Part shown: positions 8,451-16,466 of the stretch, one piece after another | Layout: every line of letters begins with the position of its first letter | Position numbering within the stretch: the first letter of the stretch is position 1 | Source of the DNA: Oscillospiraceae bacterium | GTDB taxonomy: Bacteria > Bacillota > Clostridia > Oscillospirales > Acutalibacteraceae | Length of the DNA: 64,000 nucleotides | Direction: 5' to 3' | Assembly: GCA_015065585.1 (NCBI GenBank) | Contig: SVQC01000001.1 | Coordinates: forward strand, 1 to 64,000 | The notes under the pieces: model-generated | Told to the model about the DNA's origin: nothing | The model's input: only the letters and a program-made list of their open reading frames with translations | Databases searched by the model: none | Translations under genes and position numbers: made by a program

Positions 8451-8896
8451 ATGTTAAAATCTCGTAAAAATTCTAAATTAGTAAAAATCACAGTTTTAGT
8501 GTGTGTAGTGGCTATGATTATTTCCACCTGTATTATTTCTGCAAGTGCTGGTAATTGGAGTGATACACTACATGAACACCGAACACCTACGGGTATGTAT
8601 TTGCAATTTTAAACACGATTTTTAGAGCTAAGCAAGATTATTCGTCTGCATATGCATATAATTACAAATCAAATACAGATATTGCAACAGTAAATGTTTT
8701 AGGTAATTCTATAGAAAGCGCGTATAATTATGATGTTTGCAATTATGGTAATGCTAAAAATTTACCGATAGGGGCGGCATATTATTTGCCAAATACAGTA
8801 AAAGAGGAAGGATATAATTATGCGGCGTTACAGATGATTCCAACAACTAAACTAAATGCATATTTGTATGTTTGGTGGAGTCCCGACAGCATCTAA
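8451..8896 (+). pseudogene. Frameshifted gene for a small secreted protein
   Basis: The ATG at 8451 follows AGGAG with a 10-base gap. It opens a 53-codon frame with a clear signal peptide (basic MLKSRKNSKLVK, hydrophobic core, cleavage near ISASA/GNW) and stops at 8612. The -1 frame is open from 8576 to a TAA at 8894-8896 and plainly reads as protein (GYVFAILNTIF..., ending YLYVWWSPDSI). One base lost between 8576 and 8609 would explain it; repaired, the product is about 148 residues. The size, signal peptide and place after ABC genes recall small secreted DUF2712-like or bacteriocin-like proteins, but that is a weak resemblance. No canonical slippery heptamer is present in the right phase. 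A sequencing error is possible. Confidence 0.7.
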
Positions 8897-9035
8897 ATTA
8901 TAAAATAATGGGCAAAATATTATAGGTGTTTATATTATGTTGAATAGATTTTAATCTAATATTTTAAAAATATTATTATAAGTTCTTAAATTATAAATTT
9001 TGGATTAAAGATTATTTAAGACATTATGTTTATTG

Positions 9036-9069
9036 ATAATACTCAAAAAGCAGGGGAAACCCTGCTTTT
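9036..9069. repeat. 34-bp direct repeat, right copy
   Basis: Identical over 34 bases to 2856-2889. It sits upstream of the O-antigen ligase gene and is not directly behind any intact gene except the frameshifted one, 140 bases away. That spacer (8897-9035) is AT-rich with no recognisable feature. Confidence 0.85.
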
Positions 9070-9072
9070 TTT
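9045..9072 (+). terminator. Rho-independent terminator at the right edge of the AT-rich island
   Basis: Stem AAAAGCAGGG/CCCTGCTTTT with a GAAA loop, followed by TTTTTTT. This copy has the better T run of the two repeats, as though it were the original terminator of the upstream gene block. Confidence 0.85.
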
Positions 9073-9151
9073 AGTTTTAAGGCGTCGCTTTTATTGACTT
9101 TTTGTCTAAACAATAGTAAAATAGAATTAATAAAATAATGGGGTTTTAGTG

Positions 9152-10375
9152 ATGAAATTTTTTGAATATGCTTTCGGCGATTCTGATAGTAAAAAAGAAT
9201 TTTTAAAACCAAATAAACAGCTCGGCATAGCGCGTTGCCTTATACTTTTGGCTGCTATTTCCTGCTTTGTCTATTTTACTGCGGCCAGGTTTATTATGAT
9301 AGGCATTGCGATACTTCTTTGTCTGCTTAAAGGTACAAGGGATAAAGTTTTTGCCGACAGAAGTAATTTTATAATTTTGCTTTTTACCATTATTACTTCA
9401 TTAGTTGCTTTCATAAATGGCAACTATATCGGTCTTGGCAGAACCTGTGTTTTTGCCTCTATGATGGTTATCTTTACCGTTACCAGAAAAATTGCCACCA
9501 AAAAGTTTTATGAAATGCTTCTTAATGTAATTTGCCTTGGCGGATGTCTTGCCACAGCTTATAGTATTGTTGAAATGATTATTATGAGCAAGAAGGTGCC
9601 TGGATACAGATGTGAGGTAACCTTCTCAAACGCCAACTTCTTCGGCGTCGCTGTAATGATGGTTATACTTATCTGTGCCTATAAGGTTGTTAGCAGAGTG
9701 AAACGTCCTTTTGTTTATTACATAATTGCTGTTTTTAATGCTGTTGGTCTTTATCTTTCCGGAAGTATGAGTCTTTGGATTATAGCTTCCATCGGAATTG
9801 TACTTTTACTTATTTTAAATCATGATTACAAGCTTTTAGCACTGTTTTTACTTGCCGTTGTTGCAGCGTTGCTTCTTGTAATACTTGTGCCTCAGTTTTT
9901 GCCGCGTATTAATCAGCTTGGCACTACTACCAATAACCGTATCGCTATATGGAATTTTGCTATTGAACAGATTAAGGAAGCTCCGTTTTTCGGCAGAGGC
10001 TTTTTCTCCTATAAGCATCTTTACAATACTATGTCTCCAACCAGACCTGATATATATAAAGCTGCTCTTTCTCATAATTTACTCCTTGACTGTCTTTTGT
10101 GTCACGGACTTGTAGGAACCAGCCTTATTGGTATTTATATGATAAACTTTGTGCGTAAAATTTTTATTGTACGTGACTGCTTAAAGAAAAATAAAAAAAG
10201 CTATCTTAATACGGTTTTTGCAACTGCTACCTGTGCCGCTATAGCATGCTACGGACTTATGGATACCACATTTGTTTGGGTGCAGACGGGTATGATACTG
10301 CTGTTTATACTAAGCGGTGTTGGCGTAGACGAAAGAAAATACCGTCACATAAAAAAGGAAATTAAAGAGGTATAA
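9152..10375 (+). CDS. O-antigen ligase / Wzy-type polymerase family membrane protein
   Basis: About 407 residues with around 10-11 membrane helices. The family hallmark is in the region RIAIWNFAIEQIKEAPFFGRGFFSY followed by a periplasmic-loop histidine and LLDCLLCHG, which matches the Wzy_C/WaaL pattern. Such proteins join or polymerise glycans on a lipid carrier or surface acceptor at the outer face of the membrane. In a Gram-positive host this means a capsular or cell-wall glycan, not LPS. The ATG at 9152 and the GTG at 9149 are both possible; only a weak GGGG lies upstream. The next gene begins four bases after the stop, so the pair forms an operon. Confidence 0.8.
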   Translation: MKFFEYAFGDSDSKKEFLKPNKQLGIARCLILLAAISCFVYFTAARFIMIGIAILLCLLKGTRDKVFADRSNFIILLFTIITSLVAFINGNYIGLGRTCVFASMMVIFTVTRKIATKKFYEMLLNVICLGGCLATAYSIVEMIIMSKKVPGYRCEVTFSNANFFGVAVMMVILICAYKVVSRVKRPFVYYIIAVFNAVGLYLSGSMSLWIIASIGIVLLLILNHDYKLLALFLLAVVAALLLVILVPQFLPRINQLGTTTNNRIAIWNFAIEQIKEAPFFGRGFFSYKHLYNTMSPTRPDIYKAALSHNLLLDCLLCHGLVGTSLIGIYMINFVRKIFIVRDCLKKNKKSYLNTVFATATCAAIACYGLMDTTFVWVQTGMILLFILSGVGVDERKYRHIKKEIKEV

Positions 10376-10378
10376 AAA

Positions 10379-10762
10379 ATGAAAATTGCACTTATTGCCC
10401 ATGATAAAAAGAAAAATGATATTATAGAACTTGCAAAAAAATACAAAGATGTTCTTGCAAATCACGAACTTTATGCTACCGGTACTACCGGTACGCTTAT
10501 AATGGGGGAAACAGGATTAAGCATATTCCGTATGAAAAGCGGACCTCTTGGCGGAGACCAGCAAATCGGAGCTATGCTCGCTGACGGAAATATGGACCTT
10601 GTTATCTTCCTGCGCGACCCTCTTACCGCTCAGCCACATGAACCTGACGTTTCGGCATTGCTTCGTCTTTGTGACGTTCAGAAGATTCCTCTTGCTACAA
10701 ATGAGAAAAGCGCTACCGTTATGCTGGAGGCTATGAAAAATAAGGTGTATTTCGCAATGTAG
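10379..10762 (+). CDS. mgsA: Methylglyoxal synthase
   Basis: 127 residues, close to the short Clostridia form. It converts dihydroxyacetone phosphate to methylglyoxal and phosphate, a bypass of lower glycolysis used when phosphate is limiting. Visible signatures are GTTGTL (phosphate binding, about 35-40), [11 protein letters not shown] with catalytic Asp60, and [12 protein letters not shown] with His87. It lies three bases downstream of the O-antigen ligase-like gene. The 100 bases that separate it from the AraC regulator suggest it is not part of the sugar operon that follows. Confidence 0.93.
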   Translation: MKIALIAHDKKKNDIIELAKKYKDVLANHELYATGTTGTLIMGETGLSIFRMKSGPLGGDQQIGAMLADGNMDLVIFLRDPLTAQPHEPDVSALLRLCDVQKIPLATNEKSATVMLEAMKNKVYFAM

Positions 10763-10862
10763 CGAAATGAAGTGAAAAAGTCGCTTTTGTCTAAAAATAG
10801 TCTGAATAGACTATTGACGAAAAGGCACTTATGTACTTAAATTATAAGTAGGTGGAATATGT

Positions 10863-11750
10863 ATGAGTTATTTCACTTTTGATTTAAGAGAAACTGTGAA
10901 GGTTGCCGTTATGGGCAGGGAACATCTTATCCCACCGACCCTTCACTGTCAACGTAAAATCAAATGCTATGTTCTGTATTTTGTGACCCAGGGAAAGCTT
11001 ACCTTGATGGTAAATGATGAACCTGTTGAACTTTTACCCGGTGATATTTATATTTTTAACCGTCACGATGTTCAACAGCCAAATGAAACGAGTGACTGTG
11101 AATATTTCTTTGTTCACTTTGACGGGGATAAAATTGAAAAGCATCAGGGCGACTATATTGAGTGTGTCAGACGCAAAAATCTTGAGTTTATTAAAGCAAG
11201 TCCATATAGTCTTGAACGCTACGATAATTTTAATATATCGGTTCGTCAGCATATACAGATTAAGGACAAAAATAATATTGATTATCTTGTGGAAAAATTT
11301 CGGGGAAGCGCCCTTGCTAAAGAAAATAGCAGTATACGACGCAGTTTTGAACTTTGCGCTAATTTTACAGCTATTCTTATCCGCCTCGAAAAAATCTGCG
11401 AGAGAAATGTAGTCAGTACAAAGCGAGAAAGTCAAACCTATAATACAGTAAGAAAAATTGCCGACTATATAAACAAAAATTATAACGAAGATATAAACGG
11501 AGAAATGGTTGAAAAACTGTTTTCGATAAATTACGATTATGCCAACAGAATTTTTAAAGGTTATCTGGATGTCAGCATAATCCGTTACCGTAACGAGAGA
11601 AGAATAGACAGAGCAAAGTTCCTTCTTTCTGCAACTGAAAAGAGCATTGAGGAAATTTCCTCTGAAATTGGTTTTGAGGATAAGTACTATTTTTCCCGTC
11701 TTTTTACAAAGCTTGAGGGCATTTCGCCTTTAGCATATAGAAATAAATAA
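10863..11750 (+). CDS. AraC-family transcriptional regulator of the GRE sugar operon
   Basis: 295 residues. The N-terminal half is a cupin-like sugar-sensing domain (VELLPGDIYIFNRHDVQQP, about 55-75). The C-terminal ~100 residues hold two helix-turn-helix motifs ending in the family signature (IEEISSEIGFEDKYYFSRLFTKLEGISPLAYR). The ATG at 10863 follows AGGTGG by six bases. The stop lies 21 bases before the mutarotase-like gene on the same strand, so the regulator probably heads and controls the operon in response to a sugar. Confidence 0.88.
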   Translation: MSYFTFDLRETVKVAVMGREHLIPPTLHCQRKIKCYVLYFVTQGKLTLMVNDEPVELLPGDIYIFNRHDVQQPNETSDCEYFFVHFDGDKIEKHQGDYIECVRRKNLEFIKASPYSLERYDNFNISVRQHIQIKDKNNIDYLVEKFRGSALAKENSSIRRSFELCANFTAILIRLEKICERNVVSTKRESQTYNTVRKIADYINKNYNEDINGEMVEKLFSINYDYANRIFKGYLDVSIIRYRNERRIDRAKFLLSATEKSIEEISSEIGFEDKYYFSRLFTKLEGISPLAYRNK

Positions 11751-11771
11751 TTTATAAAAGGGGATTTTATA

Positions 11772-12089
11772 ATGAAACGTATAGGAACTATTACAAAGGT
11801 TAAACCCGGTATGCTTGATGCATACAAGAAAATCCACGACGAAATCTGGGATGATGTTGTTGCCGCTTCTCATGAATGCGGAACAAGAAATTTCACAATT
11901 TTCAACGTGGGTGATTATCTTTTCTCTTACAGCGAGTATGTTGGCGACGATTATGAAACTGATATGAAACGTAAGAGCGAAATGCCTGCTATCAAAAGAT
12001 GGAAAGAGGCAACCGGTGCTATGCTTATGCCTGTAAATGATGAGGCTGCTGCACTTGTTTTACCAGAACTTTTCCATTGTGATTTTTAA
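11772..12089 (+). CDS. L-rhamnose mutarotase family protein
   Basis: 105 residues, the usual length of the RhaM/RhaU family (PF05336). RhaM interconverts the anomers of L-rhamnose. Tyr18 and His22 in AYKKIHDEIW and Trp77 in KRWKEA align with the catalytic Tyr/His and the conserved Trp of E. coli RhaM as I remember it. No rhamnose isomerase, rhamnulokinase or aldolase is nearby, so the true substrate may be another sugar handled by this operon. Confidence 0.78.
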   Translation: MKRIGTITKVKPGMLDAYKKIHDEIWDDVVAASHECGTRNFTIFNVGDYLFSYSEYVGDDYETDMKRKSEMPAIKRWKEATGAMLMPVNDEAAALVLPELFHCDF

Positions 12090-12110
12090 TTCTTTGAGAG
12101 GAGAACAAAA

Positions 12111-14390
12111 ATGAGTAAAATCAGAAACGATTACAAGGTAGATTTCGTACCCGGTGAACGCCTTAAAAAAGTTATTGATTATAATCAGGAACTTGCTTAT
12201 ACCGGTAAAAGAAATCTTTATACTGCAGATACTACACAGCTTGTGTACCACTGGACCGATAAGAGTAACGGCGTTGTACCCCGTACAGGCGAATGGTCTT
12301 ATCCTCCGGAAATGAACCTTTCTCTCGGTGACCACGGTTGCCGTGTTGATAACGGTCAGGATTTCCCCCGTTACGATGAGGTTCCTTCTCACGTAAAGGG
12401 CTATGAGGCTACTCCTGAAAGCTGGGCTGAAGACTATTCCTTCCTTCTTGAAAACACCCCCGTTTCAATTAATCCTTACGAGTCTATCGTTGGTGAATTC
12501 CATTGGGAAATGAACGAGGTTAGAAAATATTACTTCGGCGACCATGTTCATGAGCTTGGCAGAGAGGTAAGAAAACTCGGCGCAGGCGGTACCAGCCACG
12601 GTCATACCTGTCCTGACTTTAATATCGGTCTTACTCAGGGATGGGGCGGTATCTTAAAGCGTATTGAAGAATCCCTTAAATTATACGAGCGTCTTGAACA
12701 GGCTGAAAAGGTTGGCTACTTAAGAGGCCTTAAAATAGTTTGCCAAGCTATTATTGATTATATCAAGAAGTATGCCGATGCTGCTGCTAAACTAGCAGAG
12801 GAAGAAAAAGATGCTGAACAGAAGGCTCTTTATGAACTTATTGCAAGCGACTGCGCTTATATTGCTGAAAATCCCCCTGCAACCTATCATCAGGCTATTC
12901 AGTGGCTTCAGTTTGCTATCATGACCGACCGTATCGTTGGTCACGGTAATGGTTACGGAAGACTTGACCTGTATCTTAATGACTTCTATCAGAAAGATAT
13001 CAAGGAAGGCCGCATTACCCGTCAGGATGCAAGAGAATATCTTGCTGAAATGTTCCTCAAAATCAGAGGTCAGCATTTCTCTATCGGCGGTCGTCTTAAG
13101 GACGGAAGCGACGCTTCTAACGAAATGAGCTTTGTTATTCTTGAGTCTTACGATATGATAGACGACTATAACAACCTCTTCCTTATGTGGCATAAGGATA
13201 TCGACCCCAAGCTTATGGATTATGCTTGTGACGTTCTTGCAAGACACGGTGCAAGTGTTCCTTCTATGGCTAACTACGACCTTCTTGTTGACTGTCAGCT
13301 TCGTTCGGGCGTTGACCCCGATATCGCATGGAACGTTGCAGTAAGCGGATGCCAGTGGTTCTGTCTCCCCGGCAGAGAATACTGCGACCAGGACGTTAAC
13401 GCTCTTGTACTTCTCGACCCCATGTGGCGTGCTATTGACAGAGGTATTGAAGAAAACATTACCGATTTTGAACGTCTTATGGAACTCTTTACCGAAGAGT
13501 TTAAAAATACCAGCGAAGCACTTCGCGTTTTCAAGGATGCTCAGTATGATGTTCTTGATAAGGTTTGGCCTGAAATGGCAACCTCTCTTAATTGCCACGG
13601 TCCTATTGAACGCGGCGTTGATATGACCGGTGCTCGCGGTGTTGATTATCAGTATACTTCTACTAATATTCTTGGTATTCCTAACGTTGCTGACTCTCTC
13701 TTTGCTATCAAGAAGCTTGTATTTGAAGAGGGTGCATACACTCTTGCAGAGGTTAGAAAAGCAACCGACGAAAACTGGAAAGACAACGAAGTTATGCGAC
13801 AGCGTTTCTTACGTCAGAACAAATTCGGTAACGATATTGATGATGTTGACGAGCTTTGTGTTCGTATCTGCGATATTATTGCCGACATTCTTGACGCTAC
13901 TAAGAACAACAGAGGACAGCAGTATCGCGCTTCTCTCTTCCAGTTCCAAGGTCATACCTGTACAGACGTGCTTCCGGCAACTCCCGACGGAAGACTTGCA
14001 GAAGAACCTCTTGCACACGGCTGTAATCCTACTGCAGGAAGAAACGTTAACGGTCTTCTTGCTACCGCTAACTCTGTTACCAAGATTAAGAACTATAAGT
14101 TCCAGGGTGGCTCTCTCCAGGTAGAGCTTCAGCCTAAATTCTTTGACGGTAAGGAAAATATCGGTCAGTACATTAAGAACTTTACCGAGGCTTTCTTTGC
14201 CAGAGGCGCTTTCCAAATTAACCTTAATATAATTGACCTTGAGAAACTTAAGGATGCTATTGACGACCCCAATAATCCTGAGTACAGAAATATAATCGTT
14301 AAGGTTACCGGCTATACTACCAGATTTATCTGTATGGCTAAACCCTTCCAGATTGAATTTGTAGGCAGAAATAACTACGAATCGATTTAA
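12111..14390 (+). CDS. Glycyl radical enzyme of unassigned subclass (PFL-like)
   Basis: 759 residues. The C-terminal glycyl-radical loop is IVKVTGYTTRF with Gly734, 25 residues from the end, as usual for the family. The active-site cysteine loop is VSGCQWFCLPG with Cys414, plus a second Cys418. The GCVE motif of GRE eliminases (choline lyase, diol and hydroxyproline dehydratases) is absent: Gln replaces Val and Trp replaces Glu. The adjacent Cys-Cys of pyruvate formate-lyase is absent too. The activase gene follows 11 bases later. Neighbours (two mutarotases, sugar isomerase, transketolase) point to a sugar or sugar-derived substrate. Codon use is strongly biased to C-ending codons, like the ribosomal genes here, suggesting high expression. 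GRE identity is firm; the reaction is unknown. Confidence 0.92.
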   Translation: MSKIRNDYKVDFVPGERLKKVIDYNQELAYTGKRNLYTADTTQLVYHWTDKSNGVVPRTGEWSYPPEMNLSLGDHGCRVDNGQDFPRYDEVPSHVKGYEATPESWAEDYSFLLENTPVSINPYESIVGEFHWEMNEVRKYYFGDHVHELGREVRKLGAGGTSHGHTCPDFNIGLTQGWGGILKRIEESLKLYERLEQAEKVGYLRGLKIVCQAIIDYIKKYADAAAKLAEEEKDAEQKALYELIASDCAYIAENPPATYHQAIQWLQFAIMTDRIVGHGNGYGRLDLYLNDFYQKDIKEGRITRQDAREYLAEMFLKIRGQHFSIGGRLKDGSDASNEMSFVILESYDMIDDYNNLFLMWHKDIDPKLMDYACDVLARHGASVPSMANYDLLVDCQLRSGVDPDIAWNVAVSGCQWFCLPGREYCDQDVNALVLLDPMWRAIDRGIEENITDFERLMELFTEEFKNTSEALRVFKDAQYDVLDKVWPEMATSLNCHGPIERGVDMTGARGVDYQYTSTNILGIPNVADSLFAIKKLVFEEGAYTLAEVRKATDENWKDNEVMRQRFLRQNKFGNDIDDVDELCVRICDIIADILDATKNNRGQQYRASLFQFQGHTCTDVLPATPDGRLAEEPLAHGCNPTAGRNVNGLLATANSVTKIKNYKFQGGSLQVELQPKFFDGKENIGQYIKNFTEAFFARGAFQINLNIIDLEKLKDAIDDPNNPEYRNIIVKVTGYTTRFICMAKPFQIEFVGRNNYESI

Positions 14391-14401
14391 CGAGGTGTGC
14401 T

Positions 14402-15355
14402 ATGAATAGTTCAGAGGGCTTTATATTTGATATATATCGGGGCACAACACATGACGGTCCCGGTATGCGCACGACGGTGTTTTTTAAAGGCTGTCCTCTG
14501 CACTGCGCATGGTGTCATAATCCGGAAAGCATTTCTTTAAATCAGCAAATTTGGTGGGAACAAATGCAGTGTATCGGCTGCGGTGAGTGTGAAAAAGCTT
14601 GCTCCTTGTCCGCCGTTAAACTTACTGAGACTGGCGTAAAATTCGACAGAGATAAATGTGTTCTTTGCGGAGGCTGCGCTAAAGTATGTCCTACTAAAGC
14701 AATTTCCTTTGTAGGAAGAAATGTTACTGTTGACGCTCTATTTAAAGAGGTTAAAAAGTATCAGGCTTATTATAAAACCTACGGAGGCGGAGTAACCGCC
14801 TCCGGCGGTGAGCCGCTGCTACAGCATACCTTTGTTAAAAACCTCTTTGAATTGGCCCATGAAGAAGGGATACATACCGCTCTTGATACAAGTGGCGCTG
14901 TATCCTTTGACGCTTTTGAGGAAGTTCTTCCTTTTACCGACTGTGTGCTTTACGACATTAAGACGGTAGATAAGAATTTACATAAAGAGTATATAGGCAG
15001 TGATAATAAACTCATACTTGATAATATACTTAAAATTGCTGAGAATATAAGAAACGGCGAAAAGTATGAGCTTTGGATTAGAACTCCTTTGATACCTTTG
15101 TTTACGGCAAGCGAACAAAATATTTCGGAAATTGCCGTATTTATTAAAGAAAACCTTATGGATGTTATATCCAGATGGGAAATGTGCACCTTTAATAAGG
15201 CTTGCCTTAACAAATATGAAAGACTTGACCTTAATTGGAAGTGCAAAGACGCACCTGTTATCAGAAGCAGTGATATTGAAAATATTAAGAAAACTGTTGA
15301 AAATACGGGTTTCGATATGAATAAACTTGTTATTTCCGGTCTTATAGCCGATTAA
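14402..15355 (+). CDS. Glycyl-radical enzyme activating protein (radical SAM)
   Basis: 317 residues. The radical SAM cluster is C-x3-C-x2-C at Cys31, Cys35 and Cys38 (GCPLHCAWCHN). It is followed by a ferredoxin-like insert with two Cys4 sets (Cys57/60/63/67 and Cys86/89/92/96) that would bind two [4Fe-4S] clusters. This is the extended class of GRE activases, not the short PFL-activase form. The GGG(V)TASGGEPLL motif near 130 is standard. It would cleave S-adenosylmethionine to install the radical on Gly734 of the upstream enzyme. It is oxygen sensitive, so the host must be an anaerobe or have an anaerobic lifestyle. Confidence 0.95.
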   Translation: MNSSEGFIFDIYRGTTHDGPGMRTTVFFKGCPLHCAWCHNPESISLNQQIWWEQMQCIGCGECEKACSLSAVKLTETGVKFDRDKCVLCGGCAKVCPTKAISFVGRNVTVDALFKEVKKYQAYYKTYGGGVTASGGEPLLQHTFVKNLFELAHEEGIHTALDTSGAVSFDAFEEVLPFTDCVLYDIKTVDKNLHKEYIGSDNKLILDNILKIAENIRNGEKYELWIRTPLIPLFTASEQNISEIAVFIKENLMDVISRWEMCTFNKACLNKYERLDLNWKCKDAPVIRSSDIENIKKTVENTGFDMNKLVISGLIAD

Positions 15356-15372
15356 AACAGGAGATGAAAAAT

Positions 15373-16446
15373 ATGAGCGCTGTAAAAATTACACAGCAAA
15401 GCCTTGGTAAAATTTCTACCGGCGAAGAAATTATTACCTACCGTCTTGAAAACGGTACGGGTGCTTATTGTAACATCGTAAACTATGGCGGTGCTATTAC
15501 CAATATAGTTGTTCCAGATAAAAACGGTAAACTTGACGATGTGATTATAGGCTACGATACTGCTGAGTCTATTGAGGCTTGGGGCGGTCATTTCGGTAAA
15601 TTAGTAGGCAGATTTGCCAATAGAATTGCCGAAGGTAAATTTACCCTTAACGGAAAAACCTATGAACTTGCTAAAAACAACGGAGAAAACCATCTTCACG
15701 GCGGTCCCGGCGGTTTTCACGTTAAGTTCTGGGATGGAGAGATAGTAGGGGATAAGCTGGTGCTTACCTTACTTAGCCCCGACGGAGATGAGGGTTATCC
15801 CGGTAATCTTAAGGTAAGGGTTGAATATTCCTTTGATGAGAATAATACCTTGTCTATTAATTATGAGGCTGTTTGTGATGAAGATACTATAATTAACCTC
15901 ACAAATCACGCTTTCTTTAATTTAGGCGGTCTTCACTGTAAAGACGTAACCGGTCATCTTATGAAGCTTAATGCCGACCGCATAACTGCCGTTAAGGACA
16001 GAGGCTGTATTCCTACGGGAGAGCTTATGCCTGTTGCCGATACTCCTCTTGATTTCAGGGAGTTCAGAGCAATCGGAGAGAGAATTAATGATTTTGATGC
16101 TTGCGAGCAGTTAAAGTTTGGTAACGGTTATGACCATAACTATGTAATTAACGATTGGGATAAAACCCTTAAATGTGCCGCGGTTACTATTGAACCCGAG
16201 TCCGGCAGAAAGATGGAAACATATACTGATGCCCCAGGAGTTCAGTTCTACAGCGGTAACGGTCTTGGAAATTATCCCCACACCAGAGGAAAGTTGGGTG
16301 TTCCTCATGTGACTTATCAGGCATTTTGCCTTGAAACTCAGTATTTCCCCGACAGCGTAAATCATCCGGAATTTCCGTCTTGTGTTCTTAAAAAAGGCGA
16401 AACCTTTAAGACTTCAACACAGTACAGATTTTCGGTAGATATATAA
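15373..16446 (+). CDS. galM: Aldose 1-epimerase (galactose mutarotase)
   Basis: About 357 residues from the ATG at 15373; the ATG at 15364 abuts the AGGAG and is too close to be used. It interconverts alpha and beta anomers of aldoses in the cytosol. Family features are GRFANRI, NHLHGGPGGFH with two histidines, LTNHAFFNLGG with the catalytic His region, and the C-terminal FCLETQYFPDSVNHP with the catalytic Glu. It lies between the activase and isomerase genes with short gaps. It is the second mutarotase of the operon, which suggests that anomer supply matters to the pathway. Confidence 0.92.
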   Translation: MSAVKITQQSLGKISTGEEIITYRLENGTGAYCNIVNYGGAITNIVVPDKNGKLDDVIIGYDTAESIEAWGGHFGKLVGRFANRIAEGKFTLNGKTYELAKNNGENHLHGGPGGFHVKFWDGEIVGDKLVLTLLSPDGDEGYPGNLKVRVEYSFDENNTLSINYEAVCDEDTIINLTNHAFFNLGGLHCKDVTGHLMKLNADRITAVKDRGCIPTGELMPVADTPLDFREFRAIGERINDFDACEQLKFGNGYDHNYVINDWDKTLKCAAVTIEPESGRKMETYTDAPGVQFYSGNGLGNYPHTRGKLGVPHVTYQAFCLETQYFPDSVNHPEFPSCVLKKGETFKTSTQYRFSVDI

Positions 16447-16466
16447 AATATAAGGAGTAATAGGGT

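Noticed and set aside
8576-8612. Programmed -1 frameshift in the small secreted-protein gene
   Set aside because: No X-XXY-YYZ slippery heptamer is in the right phase and no stimulatory hairpin or upstream SD was seen; a simple indel is more likely.
11772-12089. Standard rhamnose catabolic operon
   Set aside because: Only a mutarotase-like gene is present; rhamnose isomerase, rhamnulokinase and rhamnulose-phosphate aldolase are missing.
12792-13598. Long minus-strand open frame inside the GRE gene
   Set aside because: It is a shadow of the strongly codon-biased GRE gene with no ribosome binding site or protein-like composition.
12111-14390. GRE as pyruvate formate-lyase or choline/isethionate/hydroxyproline lyase
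   Set aside because: The Cys-Cys pair of PFL and the GCVE motif of the eliminases are both absent, and the neighbours are sugar enzymes, without microcompartment, sulfite or proline genes.
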